Source: Bacillota bacterium
Lineage (GTDB): Bacteria; Bacillota; Clostridia; Lachnospirales; Lachnospiraceae
Direction of reading: 5' to 3'
Length of the DNA stretch: 28,747 nt
Assembly: GCA_023428885.1 (NCBI GenBank)
Contig: JAEYWQ010000313.1
Coordinates: 1 to 28,747, forward strand
Shown here: positions 1-8,882 of the stretch, in pieces
Position numbering within the stretch: position 1 is the stretch's first letter
Layout: each line of letters opens with the position of its first letter
The notes under the pieces: generated by a model
What the model saw: only the letters and a program-made list of their open reading frames with translations
Databases searched by the model: none
What the model was told of the DNA's origin: nothing
Translations under genes and position numbers: made by a program

Positions 1-780
1 ACCTAAACCACTTGTGGAGAATAATTTTGCCAATGACATTAGGTTAAGACCTTGATTATAATGCCATTTCGCATTAGTAAAATCAAGTTCAATTGCTCGA
101 TACGTTAAGATCGTTGCAATTCCTACTAAGCTATTATCATTCTCTAAGCACTTCATAAGCATATTAGCAGCATAACCATAGTACAAAGCCTTATGAACCT
201 CAGTTAATGCTGCCTTCAGATAACAACGGTATGCTTCCATAAAATCTTGCTGACGGTAGCTTAATTCTCCTCGGTACATCCATCCTCTTGCTGCAATGAC
301 TGGATTTCTATCCTGAATCATGGTTTCAATTTCCATGTTGATGATAGCTGTCGCTTTCTTCATATCCTTATTGGCTAATCCGGTACAGCGAGTTAAAAAC
401 ACCTGAAACTCTAATAATTCATCATAACTTTCCTTTGGAGTTTCTTTACTTTGCTTATAGTCAAGGTTCATCATCAAGGGTAAACGTTTCGTCATCTCTG
501 GAATTCCAAGATTCTCTAAAGAATTCATTATTTCACGTCCTGTTGGGTCAAACTCTTCGATGGAACAATCCAATTCCTCTACTTTTAGGTTATTCCCCCC
601 AAATAACTTATTATAGGTCTGATATGCTTCTTCGAACCTACCCATATAGAAGTAAGACAATGCCAATAGTGATAACACCTTTGGACTGTTCATATCTTCC
701 TCTTGTAATAACTTTGCTGCCTCCATAAACTCACCAGCATGAAATGCCTGATTTGCTTTTGCTAATACCTCTGCTGCCAT
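1..780 (-). CDS. TPR-repeat protein, C-terminus cut by window edge
   Basis: The frame is open from an ATG at 780 to the window edge: 260 codons with no stop, so the 3' end lies outside. The start is supported by a Shine-Dalgarno AGGAGGG about 4-5 nt upstream. The product begins MAAEVLAKANQAFHAGEFME and contains helical pairs with the alternating small/aromatic pattern of tetratricopeptide repeats: residues about 1-60 (AFHAGEFMEAAKLL, LALSYFYMGRFEEAYQTY) and about 165-250 (ARGWMYRGELSYRQQDFMEAYRCYLKAA, then WHYNQGLNLMSLAKLF). No signal peptide or membrane segment is seen, so it is probably a cytoplasmic scaffold or partner-binding protein. TPR domains do not reveal the partner, and no specific function can be assigned. 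It lies downstream of aroA, separated by a terminator. Confidence 0.75.
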   Translation of the reverse strand, partial: MAAEVLAKANQAFHAGEFMEAAKLLQEEDMNSPKVLSLLALSYFYMGRFEEAYQTYNKLFGGNNLKVEELDCSIEEFDPTGREIMNSLENLGIPEMTKRLPLMMNLDYKQSKETPKESYDELLEFQVFLTRCTGLANKDMKKATAIINMEIETMIQDRNPVIAARGWMYRGELSYRQQDFMEAYRCYLKAALTEVHKALYYGYAANMLMKCLENDNSLVGIATILTYRAIELDFTNAKWHYNQGLNLMSLAKLFSTSGLG

Positions 781-807
781 TAAACCCTCCTAAGTGTAAA
801 TCACGCA

Positions 808-847
808 AACAAGTTGAGTCAGCATACTGCCTCAATTGTCATGATAT
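808..847. repeat. short dispersed repeat, copy 1
   Basis: About 40 bp starting AACAAG, with the shared blocks CTGCCTC and TTGTCATGA, match 10107-10146 at about 32 of 40 positions without gaps. Both copies are intergenic. This one lies between the TPR gene start and the aroA terminator. Function unknown. Confidence 0.45.
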
Positions 848-881
848 CATCTAATCACTTTTGCCTTTACGCAAATTAAAA

Positions 882-908
882 AGTGTGAAAATAATTTATT
901 TTCACACT
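882..908 (-). terminator. intrinsic terminator of aroA
   Basis: A perfect inverted repeat: AGTGTGAAAATAA (882-894) pairs with TTATTTTCACACT (896-908). In practice this gives an 11-12 bp stem with a small loop. Read on the minus strand it is followed by a TTTTTAATTT tract. It lies about 80 nt past the aroA stop. Confidence 0.75.
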
Positions 909-986
909 ATTATACCGTATTCTAGAAAACAAAACAAGTATATGGTTTCACACAATTCTTCTAAGACTATCACTTGAAAACATAGA

Positions 987-2270
987 TTATTTTACACATA
1001 ATTCATCTAAGACTTCAAAATAATTCTCAAACGTTTTCCCACAGCATTGAGGATTTAAGATCTCAATACCTTCAGCACGTAAGCCCACAAGGGCAAAGGC
1101 CATTGCCATTCGATGATCTTCATAGGTCTCAATTGCAGTTGGCTTTGGACTTCCTGGAGTAATAAAGATGTCCTCTTGTGTTGCAGTCGCTTGAATTCCC
1201 ATTCGATTTAACTCATTCACGATTGCTTCTATTCGATTGGACTCCTGAAATCTAATATGTCCTACATTAGTAATCTTGCTTGGGCTTTTAGCAAATGCCG
1301 CAAGTACAGCCATGGTCATGGTTTGGTCAGAGAAATCCTTCATATTAATCTCAATTCCATTATAGTAACTATCTGATTTTGTAACCATAAGTCCATCCTT
1401 GGTATCAAGCAGATCACATCCTAATTGTTCTAATACTTTTACAAACTTGATGTCACCTTGCATACTATCTTGATGAACCCCCAAAACGGTTACAGATTTA
1501 CCACACAGCGGTGCAATCGCATAAAAATAAGCAGCTGCGGATAGGTCTGGTTCAATATTGTATTCTTTCATATGATAGGTGAAATTTCTATCTACCTTGC
1601 AGATATCACCTTCCCGTTGAACCTTGATACCGAATTGTTCCATCACCTTCATTGTTACTTTAAGATAAGAGCCGTTGGTTCTGCCACCTTCTAAGATCAC
1701 AGTTAAACCCTCTGCTTTCAGGATTCCTGCCATTAATAAAGCGGATGCAAACTGACTACTCAAATCCGTATTTATCGCAACTTCTTCCTTATGAAAACCA
1801 TCGGAAGATATCCTGAATGGAAAATGATACTCTTCTTCCAGGCAGCTTACCCTAACCCCTGCATCACGTAATGCTACGATTAGGGGTTCCATAGGTCTCT
1901 TCTTCATCTGTTCTGAAGATTCAAGCACATAATCACCGCCAGCCACTGCAAGCATAACTGTTAAGAATCGTGCAGCGGTTCCAGCACTTCGAACATTTAT
2001 GCTTGCACTTTTATGTGGAATCTTCCCACTGGTACCAAGGATGGTAACCTGTTTGATATCCTCTCTAATTTCCACCAAGAATCCTAACTCAATCAAACAG
2101 CTTAAGAATGCCCTGGAATCATCGCTAAAAAGAACCCCCTTTAGCACACAAGGTCCATTCCCTAAGGCTGCAAGCATTAAAGCTCGGTTTGTGATACTCT
2201 TAGAGCCCGGAACCTGCACTACAATATTCTTGCTATCTTTTAATTTACTCACCCGATATCTATTCTCCAT
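987..2270 (-). CDS. aroA: 3-phosphoshikimate 1-carboxyvinyltransferase (EPSP synthase)
   Basis: This enzyme transfers the enolpyruvyl group of PEP to shikimate-3-phosphate, the sixth step of the shikimate pathway to chorismate and aromatic amino acids; it is cytosolic. The 427 residues are the usual family length. Visible motifs are the N-terminal PGSKSITNRA (residues 21-30, substrate-binding Lys/Ser), RSAGTAARF (about 94-102, PEP-binding loop), EPDLSAAAYFYA, DFSDQTMTMAV, RFQESNRIEAI and the C-terminal YEDHRMAMAFAL. The PEP loop reads SAGTAAR where the E. coli enzyme has NAGTAMR, a divergent version. The gene stands alone, with no other aro gene nearby, and has its own candidate promoter (2306-2334) and terminator (882-908). 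The Shine-Dalgarno AGGGG lies about 7 nt before the ATG. Identity is very secure. Confidence 0.97.
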   Translation of the reverse strand: MENRYRVSKLKDSKNIVVQVPGSKSITNRALMLAALGNGPCVLKGVLFSDDSRAFLSCLIELGFLVEIREDIKQVTILGTSGKIPHKSASINVRSAGTAARFLTVMLAVAGGDYVLESSEQMKKRPMEPLIVALRDAGVRVSCLEEEYHFPFRISSDGFHKEEVAINTDLSSQFASALLMAGILKAEGLTVILEGGRTNGSYLKVTMKVMEQFGIKVQREGDICKVDRNFTYHMKEYNIEPDLSAAAYFYAIAPLCGKSVTVLGVHQDSMQGDIKFVKVLEQLGCDLLDTKDGLMVTKSDSYYNGIEINMKDFSDQTMTMAVLAAFAKSPSKITNVGHIRFQESNRIEAIVNELNRMGIQATATQEDIFITPGSPKPTAIETYEDHRMAMAFALVGLRAEGIEILNPQCCGKTFENYFEVLDELCVK

Positions 2271-2305
2271 CCTAGTCCCCTGACCTTTCGAACGTAGTTT
2301 TCACT

Positions 2306-2334
2306 ATTATACAAGATAATGCATGAAAATCCAA
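2306..2334 (-). promoter_or_regulatory. candidate sigma-A promoter for aroA
   Basis: On the minus strand a perfect -10 TATAAT (2306-2311) lies 17 bp from a weak -35 TTGGAT (2329-2334), about 35 nt before the aroA start. The -10 and spacing are good. The -35 matches consensus at only three positions. Confidence 0.5.
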
Positions 2335-2434
2335 GTAAGCTATGAAATAATTTAATAGTAAGCCTGTGAACTAAAGCTTATCCTCTACACTTCTTACTAG
2401 TACACGTCCCTGGAAAAGGGGAAAAACATGTAGA

Positions 2435-2481
2435 AGAGGCTGCCGCAAAATCTCATTCTCCTTGATTTTGTGACAACCTCT
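2435..2481 (-). terminator. terminator-like hairpin after the adhesin gene
   Basis: An 18-nt arm (2435-2452, AGAGGCTGCCGCAAAATC) pairs with GATTTTGTGACAACCTCT (2464-2481) with a few mismatches, around an 11-nt loop. It begins about 33 nt past the adhesin stop. On the minus strand the U-tract is imperfect (TTCTACATGTTTTT), so it may also act as a 3'-end-stabilising, REP-like hairpin. Confidence 0.6.
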
Positions 2482-2514
2482 CCTATTCACTTATACCTTA
2501 CTCTAGCTATTTCA

Positions 2515-5500
2515 TTAGCATTCTTCTTCTTTCTTTTTTCTGGAAGAAATTATGATGGATGCTCCAATAAAGGCACATGCAATACCAATTCCGTAGAATA
2601 TACCCACTGGTGCAGTACCAGTCTGAGGTAAGGTAGGAGTTCCTTGAGGAATCTCATCCCCTGTAAGATCAAATACATCTTCAGTGGTATCTACTTCTGG
2701 CAACTGATCATCCTCATTATCCACGTCTGGTGTTCCCTGTGGAATCTCTTCTGTAATATCCTCAATCTCCTCAGTCTCTTCAACCACTGGAGTTGGTGCT
2801 GGTGGTGTTGGAGTTGTTGGTGTTGTTGGTGTAGTCGGTGTTGTTGGTGTTGTGCTATAAGTAGTTGAACTATATTGTGCTGTCACAGTTGTATCAGCCT
2901 TGATCTCAGAGAAATCTACATCCCATCCAGTAAATGTGTATACAGTTCTTGTAGTACTTGTAGTTACATCAGCTCTGCTTGGATTACTTGGTGCGGTTGC
3001 AGGCTTATTATATTCAACACCTGTTTCAGTCTTTATTTCTCTACCATCCCAGTCTACGAATTGAACAGTAAAGGTTTTAATTGCGCTTTCAAACACTGGG
3101 AATAGGTATAAATCAAATTGTAATTCTAACGTTCTACCTTGTGAGGAGCTTGCTGCTAACGTAGCTTCTGGGCTAAATATCTCGTAGAACTCATTGCCAT
3201 CCTTTCCAAATACTCTCCAATGATCAAAGGTAAACAAATGACTATCTGATGTTTTAGAAGGTCCGGTTTGACGAATTACATAGGTGTTCTCCTGATCTGT
3301 ATCATCAAAGCTTACGATAGCTCCACCAGTAGCGATATCAATTGCAAAGATACCATTGCTGCTTGCTTCGTATTCATCACTCATATAGGTGATGCTATAT
3401 TTATTGGTGCTATCTTCATTCATTGCAAATACAGTAATGTCTTTCGTAATATTAGTTAAGTCTGTTAATGCCTGCGCCTCAGCTTTTGAAGTTAAGCTCC
3501 AACCACGGAATGTTACAGTTGTGCTTAATGTTGATTCATTATCCGCATACTCGATTGCTTTATCCTCTACTATCTTACTTTCCTCTCCAATTGCTGATTG
3601 CCCATATAATACTTTTACCTGATAAGGAGCTTGTAAACCAGGGAAGTTGTTACCATTTTCATCAAGGAAAGTAACTGTGTAGTAGTGGTCTAATTCATTA
3701 AATAAAGCATAGTAGGTAAGACCTGGTCCAGTAACAATAATTGTAGATAGGTCAACCTTAGAAGCTAAATTACCTTTTTCTGTTCCCCAGCCTGCAAATG
3801 TATAGTCATGGGTATTGGTACTTTCTTTTACCTGTTGTCCTGGATAAGATGATATATTAGTGCCATATTCAAATTCATAAATACCTGTCTCTGGTAAAAT
3901 CTTGGTATTTCCATCCTCAGAGAAGAAAGTAACTTCATATTGTTGAAGAACAAAATCACGAACTAATGTAATAATAATAGTTCTGTTTTCGCCACCCTGA
4001 ACATTTTTCCAAGCATCCGAATTCCAATAAGGTGTTTTAAACTTCTTTTCTAATGTATCTTCATCCTGAGTAAAGCTTGGTTCAATTGCAGATCCGCCAT
4101 ATGTTACATGTTGTTCTGTAACCAAATTACCATCAATCTCAACGGCAAATACAGCATCATTATGTTGCGCATCATCTTTGAAAATTACGGTATACTTAAC
4201 AAGCTCTCTTGTGTAAGACGCGTATACTGTTGTTGGTTTCTGGATTCTTGTTAAGTCTGCGGCTTCATCGCTACCAGGAGCTGTAACCCAACCTGTAAAT
4301 GTATACGTATACTTTGCATTATTTTTGTCCTCAGCAAAAGCATCCATATTAGGAGCAGTGGCAGCTTGATCATACTCTACCATTTCACTCTTAATTGTAT
4401 TACCAGCACTAACAAGATCAGAATCATTTGATACTACAACATCTTTAAAGATAACCTCATATTTTGTAGGTACACTTGAATAATAAGCTCTGTAAGTAGC
4501 GTTTCCCTCCACTGTAACTTGAGTACTGATGTTATTTGTCCAGTTAGTAAAGGTGTAAGTCTTATCCGTGTGCACTATTGTAGCATCTGGTATAGGAAGC
4601 TCAACTGTATCTCCGTAGTGTTTACCCGTGTAGGATGCTATTGTCTCACCTGTTACATCATTAATAAAGTCTACTGTATACTCTCTTAGAGTTGCCGTAT
4701 ATTGTGCGGTAACATCCATAGGTTTTGTAACATTTGCTAATTCTGAGTAGTCTACATCCCATCCAGTAAATTCATAGTTGTACATATAATCTGGTGACTT
4801 AGTAGTATCAGTAGGTGGTGTAGCTATACCGTTCTGTGGAACATAAATTGCTAGACTATTGTTGTCTCCATAGAAAAATCTTACTCTGTAAGTGATAACT
4901 TCTGTAGCTCTGGCAGAACCATCTCTTGTTACAGAGCTAAAATCATCTCCGTTCCAACCAATAAACTCCCTTGTAATAGCGCCACCGCTTGTGTTTACTA
5001 CTGTAGGTGCCGAAATGCCAGTTCCCCAAGGAATATCACTTACTGTATCCACTTTGTCTTCACCATTCTCATCCCAATAGTAGAAAGTAAACGTAAACTT
5101 ATTCTCGATAGCATCAAACCCTGCATATACGTTCATGTCAGTAACAACAGATGCAAGTGCACTAGCAGCAGAAGAACCGTCTCTATTGTTCCAAGTATTA
5201 TTAAACGTATAAGTATAATGGTTTGTTGAATCTACCATAACTGGTATAGTTCCAGCATAGGTACTTGGATTCATATATTCCACTGTCTGTGTATCAAGCG
5301 GTGTAATATCGTCGCTAGATGCATAATAATTTACGGTATAAAAACGTCTAATTTCATTATAATTAGCAAAGACATGTAATTCAGGTGTCTCTACCTTATC
5401 AAATGCTTTATCCCATGTTCCATTAAAGATATGGATCACGTCCGCTAATTTCTCTATTTTAGTAAACTCTGTTGGTTCAGTTGCCCCTGAACCATAGGAA

Positions 5501-7923
5501 ACGATCTGAGGTTCAGTGTTAATCTTAGCACCTGTCACATCATAGAAATATACGTTAGCAGTCTTTAATGTTTGATTAAAGGAACCAATTACATCAACAT
5601 TACCAGTAACATTTTGCCACTGTTCAGGCGTTAAATTCCAACCAGCAAATGTATAATTATAATAAGGATCTACGTTTGTTGGTGCTGACGGATTAGTTGG
5701 TGCTGTTATTGTGTTACTTCCGTACTCTACAGAATATTGTTGGTATACTATATGTGAGTTAAACGCAGCCTGATCCTTATAAAATGTGATCGTGTATTTC
5801 TGTAAGTTATTTTTGAATATTGGGAATAAATCCAAATTGCTTGTAACGTTCTCAAGGTAATCATCCGAAAGACTCCAGTTTAAGAAACTGTAGGTGTACT
5901 TTGCATCAGATTCCTTGGTTGGATTAGTTGCTGGTTTACTAGCAGCAGTTCCATATACAACAGTCTGTGCAGTTTGGAATGCTGTGTTATCCGCTGCACC
6001 TTCTTCTTTACTATAGAAGGTAACAGTGTAACGATTTAATGCTACATTAACAGTTGCCTTATTTAACTGGTTATCACTTCCAACAAGAACAAACATGCTT
6101 CCATTCTCGTTAGCTACATTTCCAGTTATCACTGGGTTTTGATATCTACTAGAACTTAACCCCAATGCTTCAAGTGTTGAATTTACATATATCTTTTGAC
6201 CTGTGAATGCCTTTCCACTAACAGTACTTGTGGAACCTTCAATATTTCCTCCAGCATTCTTATTCCCCTCGATAATGTATGTAATCACATAATCATAAGT
6301 AGATAATGGAAGTGCAGGATTTGCTACATTATTACCTAATGTGCTAGCAACAACTTTAGGTTGATTTTGTCTATCTGTATAGCTTAACGTACTATTTACA
6401 TTAGTTTCAATCATATTTCCAGCGGCTGATACTTGATTAGCATCTAATTTGGACTTATCTAAGATTAAGTTAAAACTTATAGTCTTTGTCAAAGTCTCTT
6501 GACCCTCTGCTGCTTTCAAATCACCTAAATTCCAAGTAATCGTATGATTTGTACTATCGTAAGTAGCACCTGTAGGAAGACTTGATACGTCTACAGAGAA
6601 CCAAGTAGGGATCTTATCTACAACCTTTGCACCTTTTGCAGTATCAATAACTTGCTGAACTTGAGTACTAATAATCTCTAAAATTTCTGCAATTGAACTT
6701 TCAGCGTTAGTTGTTGATGCTGATCTGTATTTTCCAGTAGAAGCAACATTACGCATTACAAAGTCTGCATTGCTATCAGATGATATATCATAACCAATGG
6801 TATAGATCGTTGTACCTTTTGCTTTTACAGCTGCTGCTTCATCAATGGTTGGAGTACCATTATTATCTACCGCAATTGTTCTTGTTTCATTTACAGTATA
6901 GGTTGCTGTATAAGTCATAAGGTCAAGATAAGCCTTATTGTTATTTATTTTTCTAACATTTGGATTACTACTCAATATAGTAGTGTTTGCTGGTAAATAA
7001 TTATTAATACTAGTTTTCCAATTCTGTCCACTCTTACTTAATTCTATGCTAGCTATTTGTCCTGTTGAAACAACAGATGCATTACTAAGTGTTGTAGTGT
7101 TGCTTGTATAATATTTACTATTGAATTCAATTACAGTAGCTGTTTTAGTTACAGGTACGGAATAATTTATATTATATCTGTCATCAAACGCCCCAAAACC
7201 ATATTTGTAAAGATTATAAACAGTACCATCGCCTACTGTAGTAAAGTTACTAGTTGGGAAAGTCAATCTCTGATTAGAACTATCATATCCTGTAGCCTTA
7301 TAGCTATAAGTCGGCTCACCATCCGATAATAAAATAATAATCTGGTTAACTTCTTGGTTATTCTGTTGATGAGCAGCTTTACTTGCTGTTAGAATTTCAT
7401 CAGCTTTTCGAATTCCAGCTTGAATATTCGTACCGCCACTTGGACTTATATCATTAATCTTATTATTAATTTCAGTTATATTATTAGATAAGCCACCTGC
7501 TAGAAGACTATCTGCTGAAGATGAATAAGTCACAACGCCAATCTTAACGAAATCCTTATTACTTCCTGCTAATATGCCTGTAACAAAATCCTTTGCAGCA
7601 GATTTTACCTTACTCATTCTAGAATTTGTGCTCATACTTCCTGATTTATCAATTACTAGCACAATATCTGTCATAGTAACTTGACTAACTTCTCCTATCG
7701 CTTTCTTAGCAGTGATATCGAAAGTTATCTTAGCTACATTGCCTTCACTTACCCATTCTGCCTTCTTCGTTCCATAAACATCATCACTTGTGCTACCAAA
7801 ATATACTGTCGAACGGTCCACCGCACTTGCTGATGCTGTCGTTAAATTCATGTTTCCTAGCAATAATGCTGCTACTAAGACGAGACTTAGCATTTGTGAG
7901 AAAAATTTCTTCTTTTTGTTCAT
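2515..7923 (-). CDS. giant LPXTG surface protein with VWA domain and InlB-type B repeats
   Basis: A cell-wall-anchored adhesin-like protein of about 1802 residues. From the N-terminus it has: a signal peptide (KKKKFF, hydrophobic core, ASASA); a von Willebrand A domain with the MIDAS motif DKSGSMS at about residue 94 and LLSDGE, carrying an insert of over 100 residues before IYTIGYDI; a beta-rich domain (about 430-540); about 13 divergent 70-100 residue repeats of the InlB B-repeat/Flg_new type (YTVTFY...YTFxGW...VTxxxxVxAxY); a Thr-Pro linker with repeated TPT; an acidic stretch with two EIPQGTP copies; then LPQTG, a membrane helix and RKKKEEEC for sortase anchoring. Start choice: the longest frame begins at 7929, but AAGGAG is only 1 nt from that ATG and 7 nt from the ATG at 7923, so 7923 is preferred. 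The ligand is unknown. The 5' UTR carries a tandem RNA-like motif. Confidence 0.92.
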   Translation of the reverse strand: MNKKKKFFSQMLSLVLVAALLLGNMNLTTASASAVDRSTVYFGSTSDDVYGTKKAEWVSEGNVAKITFDITAKKAIGEVSQVTMTDIVLVIDKSGSMSTNSRMSKVKSAAKDFVTGILAGSNKDFVKIGVVTYSSSADSLLAGGLSNNITEINNKINDISPSGGTNIQAGIRKADEILTASKAAHQQNNQEVNQIIILLSDGEPTYSYKATGYDSSNQRLTFPTSNFTTVGDGTVYNLYKYGFGAFDDRYNINYSVPVTKTATVIEFNSKYYTSNTTTLSNASVVSTGQIASIELSKSGQNWKTSINNYLPANTTILSSNPNVRKINNNKAYLDLMTYTATYTVNETRTIAVDNNGTPTIDEAAAVKAKGTTIYTIGYDISSDSNADFVMRNVASTGKYRSASTTNAESSIAEILEIISTQVQQVIDTAKGAKVVDKIPTWFSVDVSSLPTGATYDSTNHTITWNLGDLKAAEGQETLTKTISFNLILDKSKLDANQVSAAGNMIETNVNSTLSYTDRQNQPKVVASTLGNNVANPALPLSTYDYVITYIIEGNKNAGGNIEGSTSTVSGKAFTGQKIYVNSTLEALGLSSSRYQNPVITGNVANENGSMFVLVGSDNQLNKATVNVALNRYTVTFYSKEEGAADNTAFQTAQTVVYGTAASKPATNPTKESDAKYTYSFLNWSLSDDYLENVTSNLDLFPIFKNNLQKYTITFYKDQAAFNSHIVYQQYSVEYGSNTITAPTNPSAPTNVDPYYNYTFAGWNLTPEQWQNVTGNVDVIGSFNQTLKTANVYFYDVTGAKINTEPQIVSYGSGATEPTEFTKIEKLADVIHIFNGTWDKAFDKVETPELHVFANYNEIRRFYTVNYYASSDDITPLDTQTVEYMNPSTYAGTIPVMVDSTNHYTYTFNNTWNNRDGSSAASALASVVTDMNVYAGFDAIENKFTFTFYYWDENGEDKVDTVSDIPWGTGISAPTVVNTSGGAITREFIGWNGDDFSSVTRDGSARATEVITYRVRFFYGDNNSLAIYVPQNGIATPPTDTTKSPDYMYNYEFTGWDVDYSELANVTKPMDVTAQYTATLREYTVDFINDVTGETIASYTGKHYGDTVELPIPDATIVHTDKTYTFTNWTNNISTQVTVEGNATYRAYYSSVPTKYEVIFKDVVVSNDSDLVSAGNTIKSEMVEYDQAATAPNMDAFAEDKNNAKYTYTFTGWVTAPGSDEAADLTRIQKPTTVYASYTRELVKYTVIFKDDAQHNDAVFAVEIDGNLVTEQHVTYGGSAIEPSFTQDEDTLEKKFKTPYWNSDAWKNVQGGENRTIIITLVRDFVLQQYEVTFFSEDGNTKILPETGIYEFEYGTNISSYPGQQVKESTNTHDYTFAGWGTEKGNLASKVDLSTIIVTGPGLTYYALFNELDHYYTVTFLDENGNNFPGLQAPYQVKVLYGQSAIGEESKIVEDKAIEYADNESTLSTTVTFRGWSLTSKAEAQALTDLTNITKDITVFAMNEDSTNKYSITYMSDEYEASSNGIFAIDIATGGAIVSFDDTDQENTYVIRQTGPSKTSDSHLFTFDHWRVFGKDGNEFYEIFSPEATLAASSSQGRTLELQFDLYLFPVFESAIKTFTVQFVDWDGREIKTETGVEYNKPATAPSNPSRADVTTSTTRTVYTFTGWDVDFSEIKADTTVTAQYSSTTYSTTPTTPTTPTTPTTPTPPAPTPVVEETEEIEDITEEIPQGTPDVDNEDDQLPEVDTTEDVFDLTGDEIPQGTPTLPQTGTAPVGIFYGIGIACAFIGASIIISSRKKKEEEC

Positions 7924-7955
7924 ACGCATTCTCCTTAAGACTTATTTTCGGTTTC

Positions 7956-8100
7956 CATCTACCTTATGGTAAATGTTCGCTTACATTTATATGGGTAAGC
8001 TCCCTATTTTCAGCCTCGTTTTTATAGGAACGTGGTTAACCTGCCATACATTCTAGGGTATGGCTCCTGTTTTCAGGCTCATTATGTAATGTCACCAGAA
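7956..8100 (-). ncRNA. candidate tandem structured RNA in the adhesin 5' UTR
   Basis: Two similar units lie between the stop of the upstream gene and the adhesin start. On the minus strand both read GAG(C/G)CTGAAAA(C/T)AGG, then a hairpin. The distal unit hairpin is GCCAUAC/GUAUGGC (8043-8049 with 8058-8064). The proximal unit hairpin is GCUUAC/GUAAGC (7979-7984 with 7995-8000). In both, the loop starts CC and ends AAU. Both can also close the conserved segment with a second stem: 8065-8069 with 8096-8100, and 8001-8007 with 8024-8030. Stem sequences differ but stay paired, which is compensatory change. A third 8-bp hairpin (7956-7963 with 7968-7975, loop of 4) follows nearer the start codon. 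No known riboswitch consensus was recognised. Confidence 0.5.
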
Positions 8101-8110
8101 TTAATTTACG

Positions 8111-8605
8111 TTAAATTGCCTTTTCCTTTTTAGACTCCTTCATAGTATCCAGCGCTTTCGCATCACAGAAGCAACTATCCAAAAGCATAATCAGTTCTAA
8201 TGCACTGCGAAAATTAATCTCATTTCCTTCCTCCACCCACTTAATACTTCCTTGCCAAGTAGCGTTCTGCCGGAATAAAACCTTTACCCAGAATGTAGCT
8301 TGTTCTCCTCGAATCATATTCAAGGAATTTGGTTTAAGCTTTATCACTTCTTCTGTACGATGGTGTTTTTCTGGAGACTGTTGTACGTTGAAGCTTCGTG
8401 GTTTCATACTCACTTGAGGGAAATCATAACTATCAAATAAGTTTCCTAAAAGTTTTAGCAAAGCAATAACATTATGAAACATAAGTGGCTCCTCACGATA
8501 AGCGTGAAATAATCTGCCCTGCATCTCCCCTTCGTTATAAACATCAATACAAATCCTTGCAGCACTAACGAAGTTTGTCATAATTTGTGTTTTATTCTGT
8601 AACAT
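8111..8605 (-). CDS. conserved hypothetical protein upstream of the adhesin
   Basis: A 164-residue protein of unknown function. The N-terminal part (residues 1-70) is predicted to be helical. A low-complexity Ser/Lys/His linker follows. The C-terminal part (about 88-150) contains FWVKVLFRQNATWQGSIKW followed by FRSALELIMLLDS, which reads like a small beta-sheet plus helix module. From memory this C-terminal signature recurs in clostridial hypothetical proteins, but I cannot name a family. There is no signal peptide or membrane helix. The start at 8605 has AAGGA about 11 nt upstream, a long but usable spacing. It is codirectional with the adhesin, about 180 nt ahead of it with the tandem RNA motif between, and divergent from the BTAD regulator. 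This suggests a shared regulatory locus. Confidence 0.75.
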   Translation of the reverse strand: MLQNKTQIMTNFVSAARICIDVYNEGEMQGRLFHAYREEPLMFHNVIALLKLLGNLFDSYDFPQVSMKPRSFNVQQSPEKHHRTEEVIKLKPNSLNMIRGEQATFWVKVLFRQNATWQGSIKWVEEGNEINFRSALELIMLLDSCFCDAKALDTMKESKKEKAI

Positions 8606-8784
8606 ATCAAAGGAGATCCTTTCTTATACTTGATTTCATTCCTTATTTAACCATATAAAAGTTACAAGAAAGATACATTTATGGATTTTGTTAGATGATT
8701 TCTGTTCTTAATATACTTTTTTTATCATTAAGCAAAAAATCTGCTTATTTTGCTAAATTATGAGGCAGCAAATTTCATTCTTTA

Positions 8785-8813
8785 TTGACACCATAAAATT
8801 ATTTATCTATAAT
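8785..8813 (+). promoter_or_regulatory. consensus sigma-A promoter for the BTAD regulator
   Basis: A perfect -35 TTGACA (8785-8790), a 17-bp spacer and a perfect -10 TATAAT (8808-8813). The predicted transcript starts near 8820, giving a leader of about 60 nt before the ATG at 8883. The Shine-Dalgarno is AAGGG. The rest of 8606-8882 is AT-rich intergenic DNA that must also hold the divergent minus-strand promoter, which I could not pin down. Confidence 0.85.
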
Positions 8814-8882
8814 ACTATGTAATAAAAAATTTACGAATATTAACAAATCTAGTAAAATCAGTTAAAATAGAAGGGATAATGT

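Noticed and set aside
435..728. Plus-strand 97-codon open frame
   Set aside because: Antisense to the TPR gene, which has a strong Shine-Dalgarno and coherent repeats; the plus-strand translation has no domain-like pattern.
2816..2862. Tandem GGTGTTGTTGGTGT repeats on the plus strand
   Set aside because: Codes for the Thr-Pro linker of the adhesin; ordinary low-complexity coding sequence.
7788..8027. Plus-strand open frames over the adhesin start and its 5' UTR
   Set aside because: They overlap the signal-peptide region antisense and the structured UTR; no ribosome-binding site and no coding character.
7956..8100. c-di-GMP riboswitch in the adhesin leader
   Set aside because: Neither the class I pattern (GCAAACC, GACGCAAAG) nor the class II pseudoknot sequence is present; kept only as a speculative ligand for an unassigned motif.
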